Shown: positions 53,660 to 61,783 of the stretch, piece after piece
How the letters are laid out: each line of letters starts with the position of its first letter
Numbering within the stretch: the first letter of the stretch is position 1
NCBI GenBank assembly: GCA_910576125.1
Contig: CAJTHM010000011.1
Location: 124,001-188,000, forward strand
Direction of reading: 5' to 3'
Source of the DNA: Lachnospiraceae bacterium
Lineage (GTDB): Bacteria > Bacillota > Clostridia > Lachnospirales > Lachnospiraceae
Length of the DNA stretch: 64,000 nt
The notes under the pieces: model-generated
The model's input: only the letters and a program-made list of their open reading frames with translations
What the model was told of the DNA's origin: nothing
Database searches by the model: none
Translations under genes and position numbers: made by a program

Positions 53660-54586
53660 ATGAGCGACAATAAGAACAAGATGGAAAAAAAGAAAAGCTA
53701 CAGCCTGTTGATCATCGGAGCAGTCCTGTTGATTGCGGGCATCATTTTCGCGGTATACGCGTACAATACCAGTTATCAGGCTTCCACCAGCCTGGGGAAG
53801 CAGCTGTCCGAAGCCAAAGACCAGCTGAGCGCCGTGAAAGAGGGCGCCGGGGAGGGAGACCCGGAGGCCCTGGAGGCGGAAGTCGCCAGGCTGTCCGAGG
53901 AAAAGCTGTCGCTGGAGCGTCCCTATTCCTACGGCCTGACGTTGGTCTTCTTCGCCGTCCTGCTGACTGTAAAGGGCATCTGCAACGCGGTGATCGGCAT
54001 GCGCAGATCCGGGAAAGCCGACATAAAGCGCCTGACCCAGGCAGGTCTTCTGGCGGCGCTGTGCTACATCGGCTTTGCCTTTTTCAAAATCGACATTCCC
54101 ATAGGGCCTGAGAAGACCGCTTTCCACTTCGGCAATGTGTTCTGCGTGCTGGCGGCGCTGCTGCTGGGCGGCTACTGGGGCGGCCTTGCGGGGGCCGTGG
54201 GCATGACCATCGGCGACCTGACCACCTCCTACGTGACCAGCGCGCCCAAGACTTTCTTCCTGAAGCTCTGCATCGGCCTGATCACAGGCCTGGTGGCCCA
54301 TAAAATCTTCCATATCAGCGACGCCCATGACCCTAAGAAAGTCACTGCCGCCACCATCGCCGCCTGCTTCTGCGGCATGGCCTTCAACGTGGTGGCAGAC
54401 CCCGTGGTGGGCTATTTCTACAAGACCTATCTGCTGGGAGTGCCCCAGGACATCTCCGCGGCGCTGGCGAAAATCGCCACCCTCACCACCGGAGTGAACG
54501 CGGTCGTGGCAGTCATAGCCGCCTCCATAATCTACCTGGGACTACGGCCCGCCCTGAAAAAATCCGGATTGTTCGTGGAACCGTAA
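53660..54586 (+). CDS. ECF transporter S-component with coiled-coil N-terminal extension
   Basis: 308 residues. The last ~190 look like an ECF S-component (GLLAALCYIGFAFFKIDIPI … LLLGGYWGGLAGAVGMTIGD-L … AHKIFHI), about six helices. Unusually, ~115 residues precede it: two helices separated by an acidic coiled coil (LGKQLSEAKDQLSAVKEGAG … LEAEVARLSEEKLSLERP). AAGGAG precedes the ATG. It would need the shared ECF ATPase/T module, not seen here. Substrate unknown; vitamin or metal. Confidence 0.75.
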   Translation: MSDNKNKMEKKKSYSLLIIGAVLLIAGIIFAVYAYNTSYQASTSLGKQLSEAKDQLSAVKEGAGEGDPEALEAEVARLSEEKLSLERPYSYGLTLVFFAVLLTVKGICNAVIGMRRSGKADIKRLTQAGLLAALCYIGFAFFKIDIPIGPEKTAFHFGNVFCVLAALLLGGYWGGLAGAVGMTIGDLTTSYVTSAPKTFFLKLCIGLITGLVAHKIFHISDAHDPKKVTAATIAACFCGMAFNVVADPVVGYFYKTYLLGVPQDISAALAKIATLTTGVNAVVAVIAASIIYLGLRPALKKSGLFVEP

Positions 54587-54635
54587 AGCTTCACAGGGAT
54601 CCGGGCTTATGGGAAAGAGGAACCGGATGCGCGAA

Positions 54636-54679
54636 AACGGCGGCCCCGCCGGACGTAACCACGCCGCGGGGCCGCCGTT
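54636..54679 (-). terminator. Terminator after the DUF4097 gene
   Basis: A 14-base perfect stem AACGGCGGCCCCGC (54636-54649) / GCGGGGCCGCCGTT (54666-54679), followed on the minus strand by TTTTCG. It is 25 bases after the DUF4097 stop, and the facing ECF gene could also use it. Confidence 0.75.
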
Positions 54680-54703
54680 GACACAGCAGAAACCGTTCCA
54701 TGA

Positions 54704-55735
54704 CTATTCCGTGAAAAGGATGGTTATGTTCCCCATAGAGCATTCCGCCTCTATGTTTTTGGAGGCGCCGTTCACTATCTTCTTCTCCTGGCCGAAACCG
54801 CTGAAACTCATGTCTCCTATCTCTACATTGCCCATGGAGCCTCCCAGATCATAGTTGAAATCACTCTCTTTTCCACTCAGGTACATCTCCACATATCCCA
54901 TGGCGCATTCGATATCCGCCTCCTCGTTTAACTTTCCGCCCGTCTGAAAGCTTCCCATTCCCACCTCTGCCTCCAGCCGGTCCACGCTCATATCATCAAT
55001 GACTACAGAACCCGCGCCCACGGATATCTCCGCTTTCCGCGCCTCCAGATAGGTGATATCAATCTCCCCTGCTCCCACTTCCAGAGAGAGTTCATCCGTA
55101 TACAGATCTCCGAAGTTCAGATATCCCATGCCTAAATCGGCCTCCACCTTTTCAAACCGGTACCCATGGGGCACATACAAAATAATCTCGCATCTGTCCG
55201 ACTCCGTCCAGTTCACGCCGGATTTGCTTTCGGACTTGACATGCAGGGTAGCCCCTTTCAGGTAGCTCTGAAATTTATAGGCGTTGTATGCCTCCAGATA
55301 CAGGAAGTCATCCTCCGATTCCAACACCGTGAAGGCGCAGCCGCCCGCATCGATTTCCAGATTGCGGATATCCGCGCCGGGACAGAATTTCTCCACATCG
55401 CCCTTGGCAATTTCATATTCGCTTACAAACGTGACCGGATCATCCTCCACAGGTTCCTGGTACTCGCCAGCAACATCATCGACACTACTGTCTCCATACT
55501 CCGGCAGCAGCTCGTCGAAATCCGCAATCCCGGCATCTATAATATCGTCGCCCATACCGACTTGCCAAATCCACCATCTGTACGGATCCACATGGACCCT
55601 GCCTTTCGTTACAGTCTCCACTACCTGTCCAATCGTGGTCCTGCCCGCCACGCTGCTGCCCACGAACGCCAGCGCCGACCCCAGGACAGCGAATATCAGC
55701 GCGGTGACTGCGCAGCCTTTCATGAAATTCTTCAT
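54704..55735 (-). CDS. DUF4097 cell-surface beta-strand protein
   Basis: 343 residues: an N-terminal helix/signal anchor (GCAVTALIFAVLGSALAFVG), an acidic linker, then a DUF4097 beta-helix-like domain with repeated short strands (LGMGYLNFGDLYTDELSLEV, GAGEIDITYLEARKAEISVG-AGSVVIDD). GGAGG precedes the ATG. Third gene of the PadR-DUF1700-DUF4097 operon, which in many Firmicutes is linked to envelope stress. The molecular role is unknown. Confidence 0.85.
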   Translation of the reverse strand: MKNFMKGCAVTALIFAVLGSALAFVGSSVAGRTTIGQVVETVTKGRVHVDPYRWWIWQVGMGDDIIDAGIADFDELLPEYGDSSVDDVAGEYQEPVEDDPVTFVSEYEIAKGDVEKFCPGADIRNLEIDAGGCAFTVLESEDDFLYLEAYNAYKFQSYLKGATLHVKSESKSGVNWTESDRCEIILYVPHGYRFEKVEADLGMGYLNFGDLYTDELSLEVGAGEIDITYLEARKAEISVGAGSVVIDDMSVDRLEAEVGMGSFQTGGKLNEEADIECAMGYVEMYLSGKESDFNYDLGGSMGNVEIGDMSFSGFGQEKKIVNGASKNIEAECSMGNITILFTE

Positions 55736-55802
55736 CTATCCTCTACCTCCATCTGAACATTTTTCAACCGCCGGGAAACCTACTCCTTCAGCAACAATCC
55801 GT

Positions 55803-56753
55803 CTATGCGCCGGCCGTCTTTTTCCTCATTTTCTTCAGGGAACGGAATATCCAGCCGATTCCCCTGAAGATGGCAGGCGTGACAATCCCTGCCATGGCCA
55901 CAGTCAGCATCAGGAAGACGAGCCCCAAGCAGCCGCATATCAGTCCGCCGCCCAGCATGGCCATCCCCACCCAGGGATTGGTAAAGCAGCATATGATGCC
56001 TGTGATCAGCAGCACCACGAACACCAGAAGCAGGCAGACCGCCGCCACGCCGAAGCCCAGAATCATACCGAACCATCCGGCAAGGCCGCCGAATACCACT
56101 CCCAGAATCGACAGGACTACTCCCGCCAGCACAGGCGAAGCCAATATCAGCACCGTCACAAGCGCTGCCACAGCCCAGACAGGCATTTTGCCTTTCCCGG
56201 ATTTTTCAGGCTTCTCCCCGAACCATCCTGCGGTGTCATGGCTCCATCTGTACGCGTCCTCTCCCGTATCGGACTCCTGGCTGCGCCCGTATCCGTCAAA
56301 GGGATTCCAGTTCTGCCGGGCCGTTTCCTTATCGGCATCCGCTTTCTCCTGCTGAAAATTCCAGGACGATTTTTCGCCTGCCCCGCCGGCTCCTCCCCGC
56401 CCATAGGCCGCATCGGCGTTCTGCCTGTTCCGGCCATTGTCTCCAATGCCGCTCCCCGCCTCCTGGGTCTGCTCCTGCTCGGCATCCGGCTCCTTGCCAT
56501 ATTCCATCAGGGCCCTGTCAGAGGCCTGGGCTTTCCGCACTGTCTTCTCGCCGTAGCCGTTCCCCAGCAGGTCGCGCTTGATATTCTCCGCCACTCTGGC
56601 CGGATTGCCGAGAGCCTCTATGACCTCCTGCTCATTCTCCTCACCGGCATCATCGAAGTAATCATTATAATATTGTATTGCCTCCTCCCGCTCCGCAGGC
56701 GCGATGCTCGTGAGCAGGCTTTCCAGTTGGTTCATAAAATCCGCTCTGTTCAT
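55803..56753 (-). CDS. DUF1700 membrane protein
   Basis: 316 residues. The N-terminal DUF1700 motif NRADFMNQLESLLTSIAPAE … YYNDYFDDAGEENEQEVIEA-LGNPARVAENI is followed by a ~90-residue low-complexity linker rich in Gly/Glu/Asn and four hydrophobic helices. It overlaps the padR stop by four bases, so the two are coupled. Partner of DUF4097 proteins; precise role unknown. Confidence 0.88.
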   Translation of the reverse strand: MNRADFMNQLESLLTSIAPAEREEAIQYYNDYFDDAGEENEQEVIEALGNPARVAENIKRDLLGNGYGEKTVRKAQASDRALMEYGKEPDAEQEQTQEAGSGIGDNGRNRQNADAAYGRGGAGGAGEKSSWNFQQEKADADKETARQNWNPFDGYGRSQESDTGEDAYRWSHDTAGWFGEKPEKSGKGKMPVWAVAALVTVLILASPVLAGVVLSILGVVFGGLAGWFGMILGFGVAAVCLLLVFVVLLITGIICCFTNPWVGMAMLGGGLICGCLGLVFLMLTVAMAGIVTPAIFRGIGWIFRSLKKMRKKTAGA

Positions 56754-57073
56754 AACCCTATCCTTCCTTCAAACAATCCCGTAATTTTGTCAGCGTACCG
56801 CCGCCACTCGCTCTCATACAGCTTCAGCTGTGCCCAGCCTCTGCTGGTTACCTTATAATACCGTCTGTTCCTGCCCGCGCACTCCATGTCATATACTTCC
56901 AGACATTCATCCTTCTGCAGCCTCCTCAGCACAGGATAAAGCGTGGACTCCGACAGCTCGATAACCTGCCGGACCTCCTGGGTGATTTTGTACCCATAGG
57001 TCCCCTCCGGCTCCTTGGACACGACGGCCAGCACGATGGCGTCTAATAGCGCCGCGCCTGTGTTAAATACCAT
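56750..57073 (-). CDS. PadR-family transcriptional regulator
   Basis: 107 residues, winged-helix: LLDAIVLAVVSKEPEGTYGY … LSESTLYPVLRRLQKDECLE, with GRNRRYYKVTSRGWAQL. It heads the operon and probably represses it through the palindromes in its own promoter. Confidence 0.92.
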   Translation of the reverse strand: MVFNTGAALLDAIVLAVVSKEPEGTYGYKITQEVRQVIELSESTLYPVLRRLQKDECLEVYDMECAGRNRRYYKVTSRGWAQLKLYESEWRRYADKITGLFEGRIGL

Positions 57074-57115
57074 CTGATCCGCTCCTTATCTATCCACATT
57101 ATTATATTTCGATGC

Positions 57116-57180
57116 AATATTATATGCTGTATAATATTACCTGATGCCTATACTATACGCCATATAATATTATATGTCAA
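57116..57180 (-). promoter_or_regulatory. Promoter and operators of the padR operon
   Basis: On the minus strand TTGACA (57175-57180), a 17-base spacer and TATAGT (57152-57157). The spacer contains the perfect palindrome ATATAATATTATAT (57162-57175). A second, AATATTATA-5-TATAATATT (57116-57138), lies just downstream. Binding of PadR to both would block RNA polymerase. The match to known PadR sites is by resemblance. Confidence 0.7.
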
Positions 57181-57279
57181 TATTTATTTTGCAGATTGTA
57201 TGAAAAAAAAGGCAGCGGAATACGGCGCGATTCTCATTGACCAGTCCAGTACCGTTTTTGGCCTTTTTAAGGGCCGTTT

Positions 57280-57420
57280 TGTGGATAACTTGATCCAAAT
57301 GTCATTTTATGGAAGTTCTGTCCCCAAAAAATCCACAAAATCCACAGAGTTATCCACATTTACACATCTGTCATTTTTATATAACCACATTGTCATTTCC
57401 AGATTTACCCAAAATCCACA
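57280..57420. other. Cluster of DnaA-box-like motifs
   Basis: Two perfect TTATCCACA boxes in opposite orientation (57280-57288 minus, 57350-57358 plus) and three more ATCCACA cores (57331-57337, 57340-57346, 57414-57420) lie within 141 AT-rich bases. A further ATCCACA is at 57092-57098. No gene is visible in 57181-57468. The cluster lies between padR and the helicase gene's 3' end. A DnaA-titrating or replication-related site is inferred. Confidence 0.5.
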
Positions 57421-57468
57421 AAAAGCCCTTCCCGCCCGATCCTGCCTGAAGCAAAAACCCGGAAACCC

Positions 57469-60339
57469 TCATAGCCACTGGTCCCAGAAGCGTTCCACAC
57501 GCTTCGCCGCTTCATTGACCGTCACGGTCTCGAACTGTTCCCACTCCCTGGGGAAGAGCCTGCGGTAAGCAGGCTGCAGGAAGCGTTCGTCCAGCAGCGC
57601 GATGATGCCCACATCCTCCGCGGTGCGGATGACCCGCCCGGCCGCCTGCAGGACTTTGTTCATACCGGGGTACCGGTAGGCATAGTCGAAGCCGTTCTCC
57701 CCGTTTTTGTCGAAATAGGCTTTCAGGATTTCCTTTTCCCGGGAGACCTGGGGCAGGCCGGTGCCCACGATCATCACGCCGATCAGGCTGTCATGCTTCA
57801 AATCGATGCCCTCGCTGAATATCCCGCCCAGCACACAGAAGCCGATCAGGATGCTGTCCTCCTCTTCCGGACTCTTAAGCCTGCGGAACCTGTCCAGGAA
57901 AGCCTCCCTGTCCGCCTCGCTCATGGATTCGCTCTGCAGGATGCACTCCCGCCCCTCTCCCCCGAAGTTATCCACATATCTTAAGTGGACTGTCCGCAGG
58001 AAAGCATAGGAGGGGCAGAACACCATATAGTTGCCGTGGCGGTTTCTGACAATCTCTTCGATATACCGCGCAATGTTCCCGTATTCGTCCTCGGAGCGCC
58101 TGGTGTACTTGCTGGTCACATCGCTGGCCACGAGCAGGGCGCGCCTGTCCGGATGGAACACGGACCGGGCATAGACCTCATAATCCTCCGGCTCCCCTCC
58201 CAAAAGCTTCTTATAATACTGGATGGGCAGCAAGGTAGCGGAAAACAGGATAGTGCTGCGCCCGCGCAGCATACAGTTCGCCAGATTCCCCGCCGGATTC
58301 ACGCACAGCAGCTTCAGGAAAAACCTGCCGTCCTCGTCAAGCCGTGTGTACTTCACATAATTTTCATCCACAAGCTCATAGATGGCAAAGAAGTGGCTCA
58401 CCGCGAAATAGAAGTCCAGCAGCATGTCCCGGACAGGAGGCTGTCCGTCCTCCTGCTCTGAGAGATAATCCTCGCAGACCTCCTGAAATCTCATCAGCTT
58501 TTCCACAAAAGCCTCTATGCTCTCCACGAGACAGTAGTCCTCGCACTGCCGCTTCAGGGTCAAAAGCTCCCGGTTGCACTTCTCCAGATGGTACATCATC
58601 TTTTCGGCATAGCCCTGCCTGGCGAGGACGCTCCTTCTGCCATAGTGTCCATCCGCGGCCTGCGGCGGGGCCTCCCCATCCCCGTCAGCATCCGCGTCCT
58701 GCGTTTCCCGGTCCTCTCCTCCGTCCCCGGCATCCCCATTCCCGGCACCATGCCTCTCTGCAGCGCGCGATTCCCAATCAGCCGTCCCGTCCTCCTCATC
58801 ATACGCACCCGTTCCCCGCAATTGCCTGTGGATTTCCCTGTCCGGCCCTTCCTCCCGCTCTCTCTGGGCGGCATTTTCCGCTTCCGGGGAAACGGTACCT
58901 GTCTGGTCAATGGCATCCGGCTGCCCTCCGCCTATCCCGTCCGCACATGACACAGCTGTCGGAAACAGTGCCATGTCAAGGCTCATCTGCCCGGAAACAT
59001 CAGGTTTTTTCCCATTTCTCCTCTTCCTTTCTTTTTCTGACACAATTGTCTTTTTTAGCTCCCTGCGCAATTCCACGAATGCCTCTTTCTCCAGGACAGC
59101 GCTGTACATCTCCCTGCCCCGCTCCAGCAGATTGTGGGCCTCGTCAATCAGAAAAATGTAGTCCCCGGCCACGCTTTCCCCAAAGAAGCGCTTCAGATAC
59201 ACATGGGGATCGAAGAGATAATTGTAATCGCAGATAACAGCGTCCGCGAACACGCTGGCGTCCAGGCACATCTCAAAAGGACAGACCCTATGCTTTTCCG
59301 CGTAGGCCGCAATCGTCTCCCGGTCAAAGCTCTCCTCGGAAGTGAGCATGTCGAACACGGCATCGTTGACCCGGTCATAATGTCCTCTCGCATAGGGACA
59401 GCATTCCGGATTGCACTCCGCTTCGTCCATAAAGCATATTTTTTCCTTGGCGGTCAGAATGACGCTCTTCAGACGCAGGCCCTTATCCCGCAGGATGCGA
59501 ACCGCCTCCTCTGCCACCGTCCTGGTGATGGTCTTGGCCGTCAGATAGAAAACCTTCTCTCCCATCCCTTTTCCCATAGCCTGAACGGCCGGGTAGATGG
59601 TGGAAAGCGTCTTGCCCACGCCCGTGGGAGCCTCCAGGAACAGTTTCTTCTTATGGTAAATGGTGCGATACACATGGGCAGCCAGCTCTTTCTGTCCCTC
59701 TCTGTAGGGATAGGGGAATTCCAGCCCCGCAATGGAATCTGTCCGTACAGCGCGCCATTTCCAGGAATAGTCCGACCATTTCCGGTAAGCGGCAAGCAGG
59801 CCGTCAAACCACTCCGCCAGTTTTTCAAATTCATATTCCTCGTGGAAATACCGGATCTCCCCGGACGGCATATGGCAGTAGGTCATGCGCACGCCGATTT
59901 TTTCCAGGCCCTGCCGGGAACCATATATGTAGGCATAGCACTTGGCCTGCGCCACATGCAGCGGCATGGGCGCGATTATCCTGAACAGGTCACGGTAGGT
60001 TCCCTTAATCTCATCGATGGTCACGCTGCCGTCCTTCCGGATGATGCCGTCTGCCCGCCCCTCCACGCTGAGCATATATCCGTCCGCCGGAAAGGTCATC
60101 TTCAGCGGCACCTCCGCCTGATATTCCGCCCCCATCCTGCGCTGGATCATGCGGTGGATTCTGCCGCCCTCCTGCATGGCATTGTCCGGCGACGCATGAT
60201 AGCGGTTGTCGATGTCTCCGTGGCGCAGGATGAATTCCACCAGTCTGCGCACGGAGACCCGTACCTCCTCCGGATTCGCGCTGCCCTCTTTGGGCTCCTC
60301 CACTCCCGCCCGGACTTCCCTGAAACACTCTTCTTCCAT
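57469..60339 (-). CDS. DinG/XPD-type helicase with N-terminal RecB-like nuclease domain
   Basis: 956 residues. Residues ~55-140 resemble a RecB-family PD-(D/E)XK domain: Asp97 in GRADGI, Glu110-x-Lys112, and the Gln131…Tyr helix. The helicase follows with APTGVGKT (237-244), the cysteine-rich CFMDEAECNPECC / CPFEMC region (302-358) for an iron-sulfur cluster, DEAH (399-402) and the C-terminal QAAGRVIRT. Residues ~465-570 are an Asp/Gly/Glu-rich insert. AGGAG precedes the ATG at 60339. Likely acts in DNA repair; processing substrate unknown. Confidence 0.82.
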   Translation of the reverse strand: MEEECFREVRAGVEEPKEGSANPEEVRVSVRRLVEFILRHGDIDNRYHASPDNAMQEGGRIHRMIQRRMGAEYQAEVPLKMTFPADGYMLSVEGRADGIIRKDGSVTIDEIKGTYRDLFRIIAPMPLHVAQAKCYAYIYGSRQGLEKIGVRMTYCHMPSGEIRYFHEEYEFEKLAEWFDGLLAAYRKWSDYSWKWRAVRTDSIAGLEFPYPYREGQKELAAHVYRTIYHKKKLFLEAPTGVGKTLSTIYPAVQAMGKGMGEKVFYLTAKTITRTVAEEAVRILRDKGLRLKSVILTAKEKICFMDEAECNPECCPYARGHYDRVNDAVFDMLTSEESFDRETIAAYAEKHRVCPFEMCLDASVFADAVICDYNYLFDPHVYLKRFFGESVAGDYIFLIDEAHNLLERGREMYSAVLEKEAFVELRRELKKTIVSEKERKRRNGKKPDVSGQMSLDMALFPTAVSCADGIGGGQPDAIDQTGTVSPEAENAAQREREEGPDREIHRQLRGTGAYDEEDGTADWESRAAERHGAGNGDAGDGGEDRETQDADADGDGEAPPQAADGHYGRRSVLARQGYAEKMMYHLEKCNRELLTLKRQCEDYCLVESIEAFVEKLMRFQEVCEDYLSEQEDGQPPVRDMLLDFYFAVSHFFAIYELVDENYVKYTRLDEDGRFFLKLLCVNPAGNLANCMLRGRSTILFSATLLPIQYYKKLLGGEPEDYEVYARSVFHPDRRALLVASDVTSKYTRRSEDEYGNIARYIEEIVRNRHGNYMVFCPSYAFLRTVHLRYVDNFGGEGRECILQSESMSEADREAFLDRFRRLKSPEEEDSILIGFCVLGGIFSEGIDLKHDSLIGVMIVGTGLPQVSREKEILKAYFDKNGENGFDYAYRYPGMNKVLQAAGRVIRTAEDVGIIALLDERFLQPAYRRLFPREWEQFETVTVNEAAKRVERFWDQWL

Positions 60340-60386
60340 GGAATGTTCTCCTTCCATCTGTAAATTCCAACTGTTTGCAGTATAAC

Positions 60387-60435
60387 ACAAAACTCCCCGT
60401 GCAGATACCATAAATTCTATCTGACACAGGGAGTC
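60387..60435 (-). terminator. Terminator after the HPr-like gene
   Basis: GACTCCCTGTGTCAGATAG pairs with TATCTGCACGGGGAGT across a short loop, followed on the minus strand by TTTTGTG. It separates the HPr-like gene from the helicase gene. Confidence 0.55.
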
Positions 60436-60492
60436 ATTTTACTATCTTCGCCTTTTTGAAAATCCGTTCCGATATTTTCCGGCAGCCGTGAT

Positions 60493-60717
60493 TCAGTTTT
60501 CGAACGCAAGTGCTTTCAGCAGCTCCTCAAAATCCTTATCGTATCCCTCATAAGACACCTTCAAAGGTTTGCGGAAGTCCAGTCCGTACACTCCCAAAAA
60601 GGATTTTGCATCGACGATATATCTGTTGTAGGAAATATCGATTTCAAAATCACATCTGGAAGCCACATTGACGAAATGCTGGACTTCATTTGGGGTTAAC
60701 TGAATCTCCTTTATCAT
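60493..60717 (-). CDS. HPr-like protein without the active-site histidine
   Basis: 74 residues. The fold pattern of HPr is visible (NVASRCDFEIDISYNRYIVD-AKSFLGVYGLDFRKPLKVSY … FEELLKAL), but the HARPA motif of true phosphocarriers is absent (NEVQHFVNVA instead). It therefore cannot be phosphorylated at the usual site and may be regulatory. AAAGGAAGG precedes the ATG. It seems to be transcribed alone. Confidence 0.7.
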   Translation of the reverse strand: MIKEIQLTPNEVQHFVNVASRCDFEIDISYNRYIVDAKSFLGVYGLDFRKPLKVSYEGYDKDFEELLKALAFEN

Positions 60718-60893
60718 TTTTCCTTCCTTTCGCTGACAACCCGTCTGCCACGCTTTCCTCTCACAGTCCCAACCTTTTCCTCCAATTCTCATTATATCCT
60801 AAATGCCTGAAAAGTAAACAATTATTTTTACCAGCATTTTCACACGGCCGGCGGATGATTTCCGCCCTGGCAGGAGCCACTGCCATGCGCCCC

Positions 60894-61652
60894 TCACTGA
60901 AACTCCACCATATACTCCCGGAACCGCAGCGGCAGCATGCCCGCCTGGAGCTTTCTGTTCCTGCGCTCCTCTATGGTTATACTATGGCAGAATTGTCGGA
61001 ATAGTTCCTGATACTGCAACTCCTTATCCGAGAACCGAAGCCCTGCAGGCCTGTCCGCCTCCTCTCCCCGCAGCAGATACCACCGCCCCTGTCCGGGGTG
61101 GATTCCGAACAGATTCCTCTTCTCGTCATAAATGACGAAATTCTCTATGGACAGCCTGTCGGCAAAGTGGGGCATCAGAAAAACCATCACGTCATTCTTC
61201 GGCCCGATTCTGGAATACAGCATGCCTCCCTCCAGCTCCTGAAAGCGCAGGAACTGCTTCTGATGTCCTGCCTCTGTGGACACGCCTCTGGCAAGCGCAA
61301 AAGCTTTGTAGACCTGGCTGTCCGCCAGATTGTCGAACAGATGTCCCCTGCCGCATCTCCCCCGCAGTCCCTGTACTACGGTTCTATAGACGGCCTGGGC
61401 CTTTCCCTCGTCCTCCGAGGCCAGCGCCATGCAGAGTTTTTCACTGTCCTCCCAGCCGAAGCGCCGCCGCAAGGTTCCCATGACCTTACGGGTCTTCTCC
61501 TCATCTGCCACCACCGGGATATCCTCCGCAAACAGCATTGGGTCATCCGTCAGGCTTAAATAAGTGTCATTGTGATTCCGTTTTTCTTCATACGCCTGAT
61601 AGATAGCGGTAAAAACACTCTCCAGTGTATCTTCGCACCTGTATACAATCAT
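60894..61652 (-). CDS. TIGR03915 family protein, partner of the radical-SAM repair gene
   Basis: 252 residues. Start MIVYRCEDTLESVFTAIYQA and segments such as HFADRLSIENFVIYDEKRNL-FGIHPG match TIGR03915 (DUF4130), a putative DNA metabolism protein almost always next to a TIGR03916 radical-SAM protein. The ATG at 61652 has AAAGGGA upstream and lies about 130 bases after the partner's stop, so it is probably within the same LexA-controlled unit. Confidence 0.88.
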   Translation of the reverse strand: MIVYRCEDTLESVFTAIYQAYEEKRNHNDTYLSLTDDPMLFAEDIPVVADEEKTRKVMGTLRRRFGWEDSEKLCMALASEDEGKAQAVYRTVVQGLRGRCGRGHLFDNLADSQVYKAFALARGVSTEAGHQKQFLRFQELEGGMLYSRIGPKNDVMVFLMPHFADRLSIENFVIYDEKRNLFGIHPGQGRWYLLRGEEADRPAGLRFSDKELQYQELFRQFCHSITIEERRNRKLQAGMLPLRFREYMVEFQ

Positions 61653-61783
61653 ATATGTCCCTTTCCGCCTGCGCATCATCTCCTGCTCCCGGCCCGCTTC
61701 ATCCGCCGCAGAATGTCACCGGCTGAAGAACTGCCGGCGATACTGCCAATCCCGGTCACAGTCCTACTGTGGAACACCCTGTC

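Noticed and set aside
57200-57568. Plus-strand open frame near the DnaA-box cluster
   Set aside because: It runs into the 3' end of the helicase gene, has no SD and encodes a composition unlike a protein.
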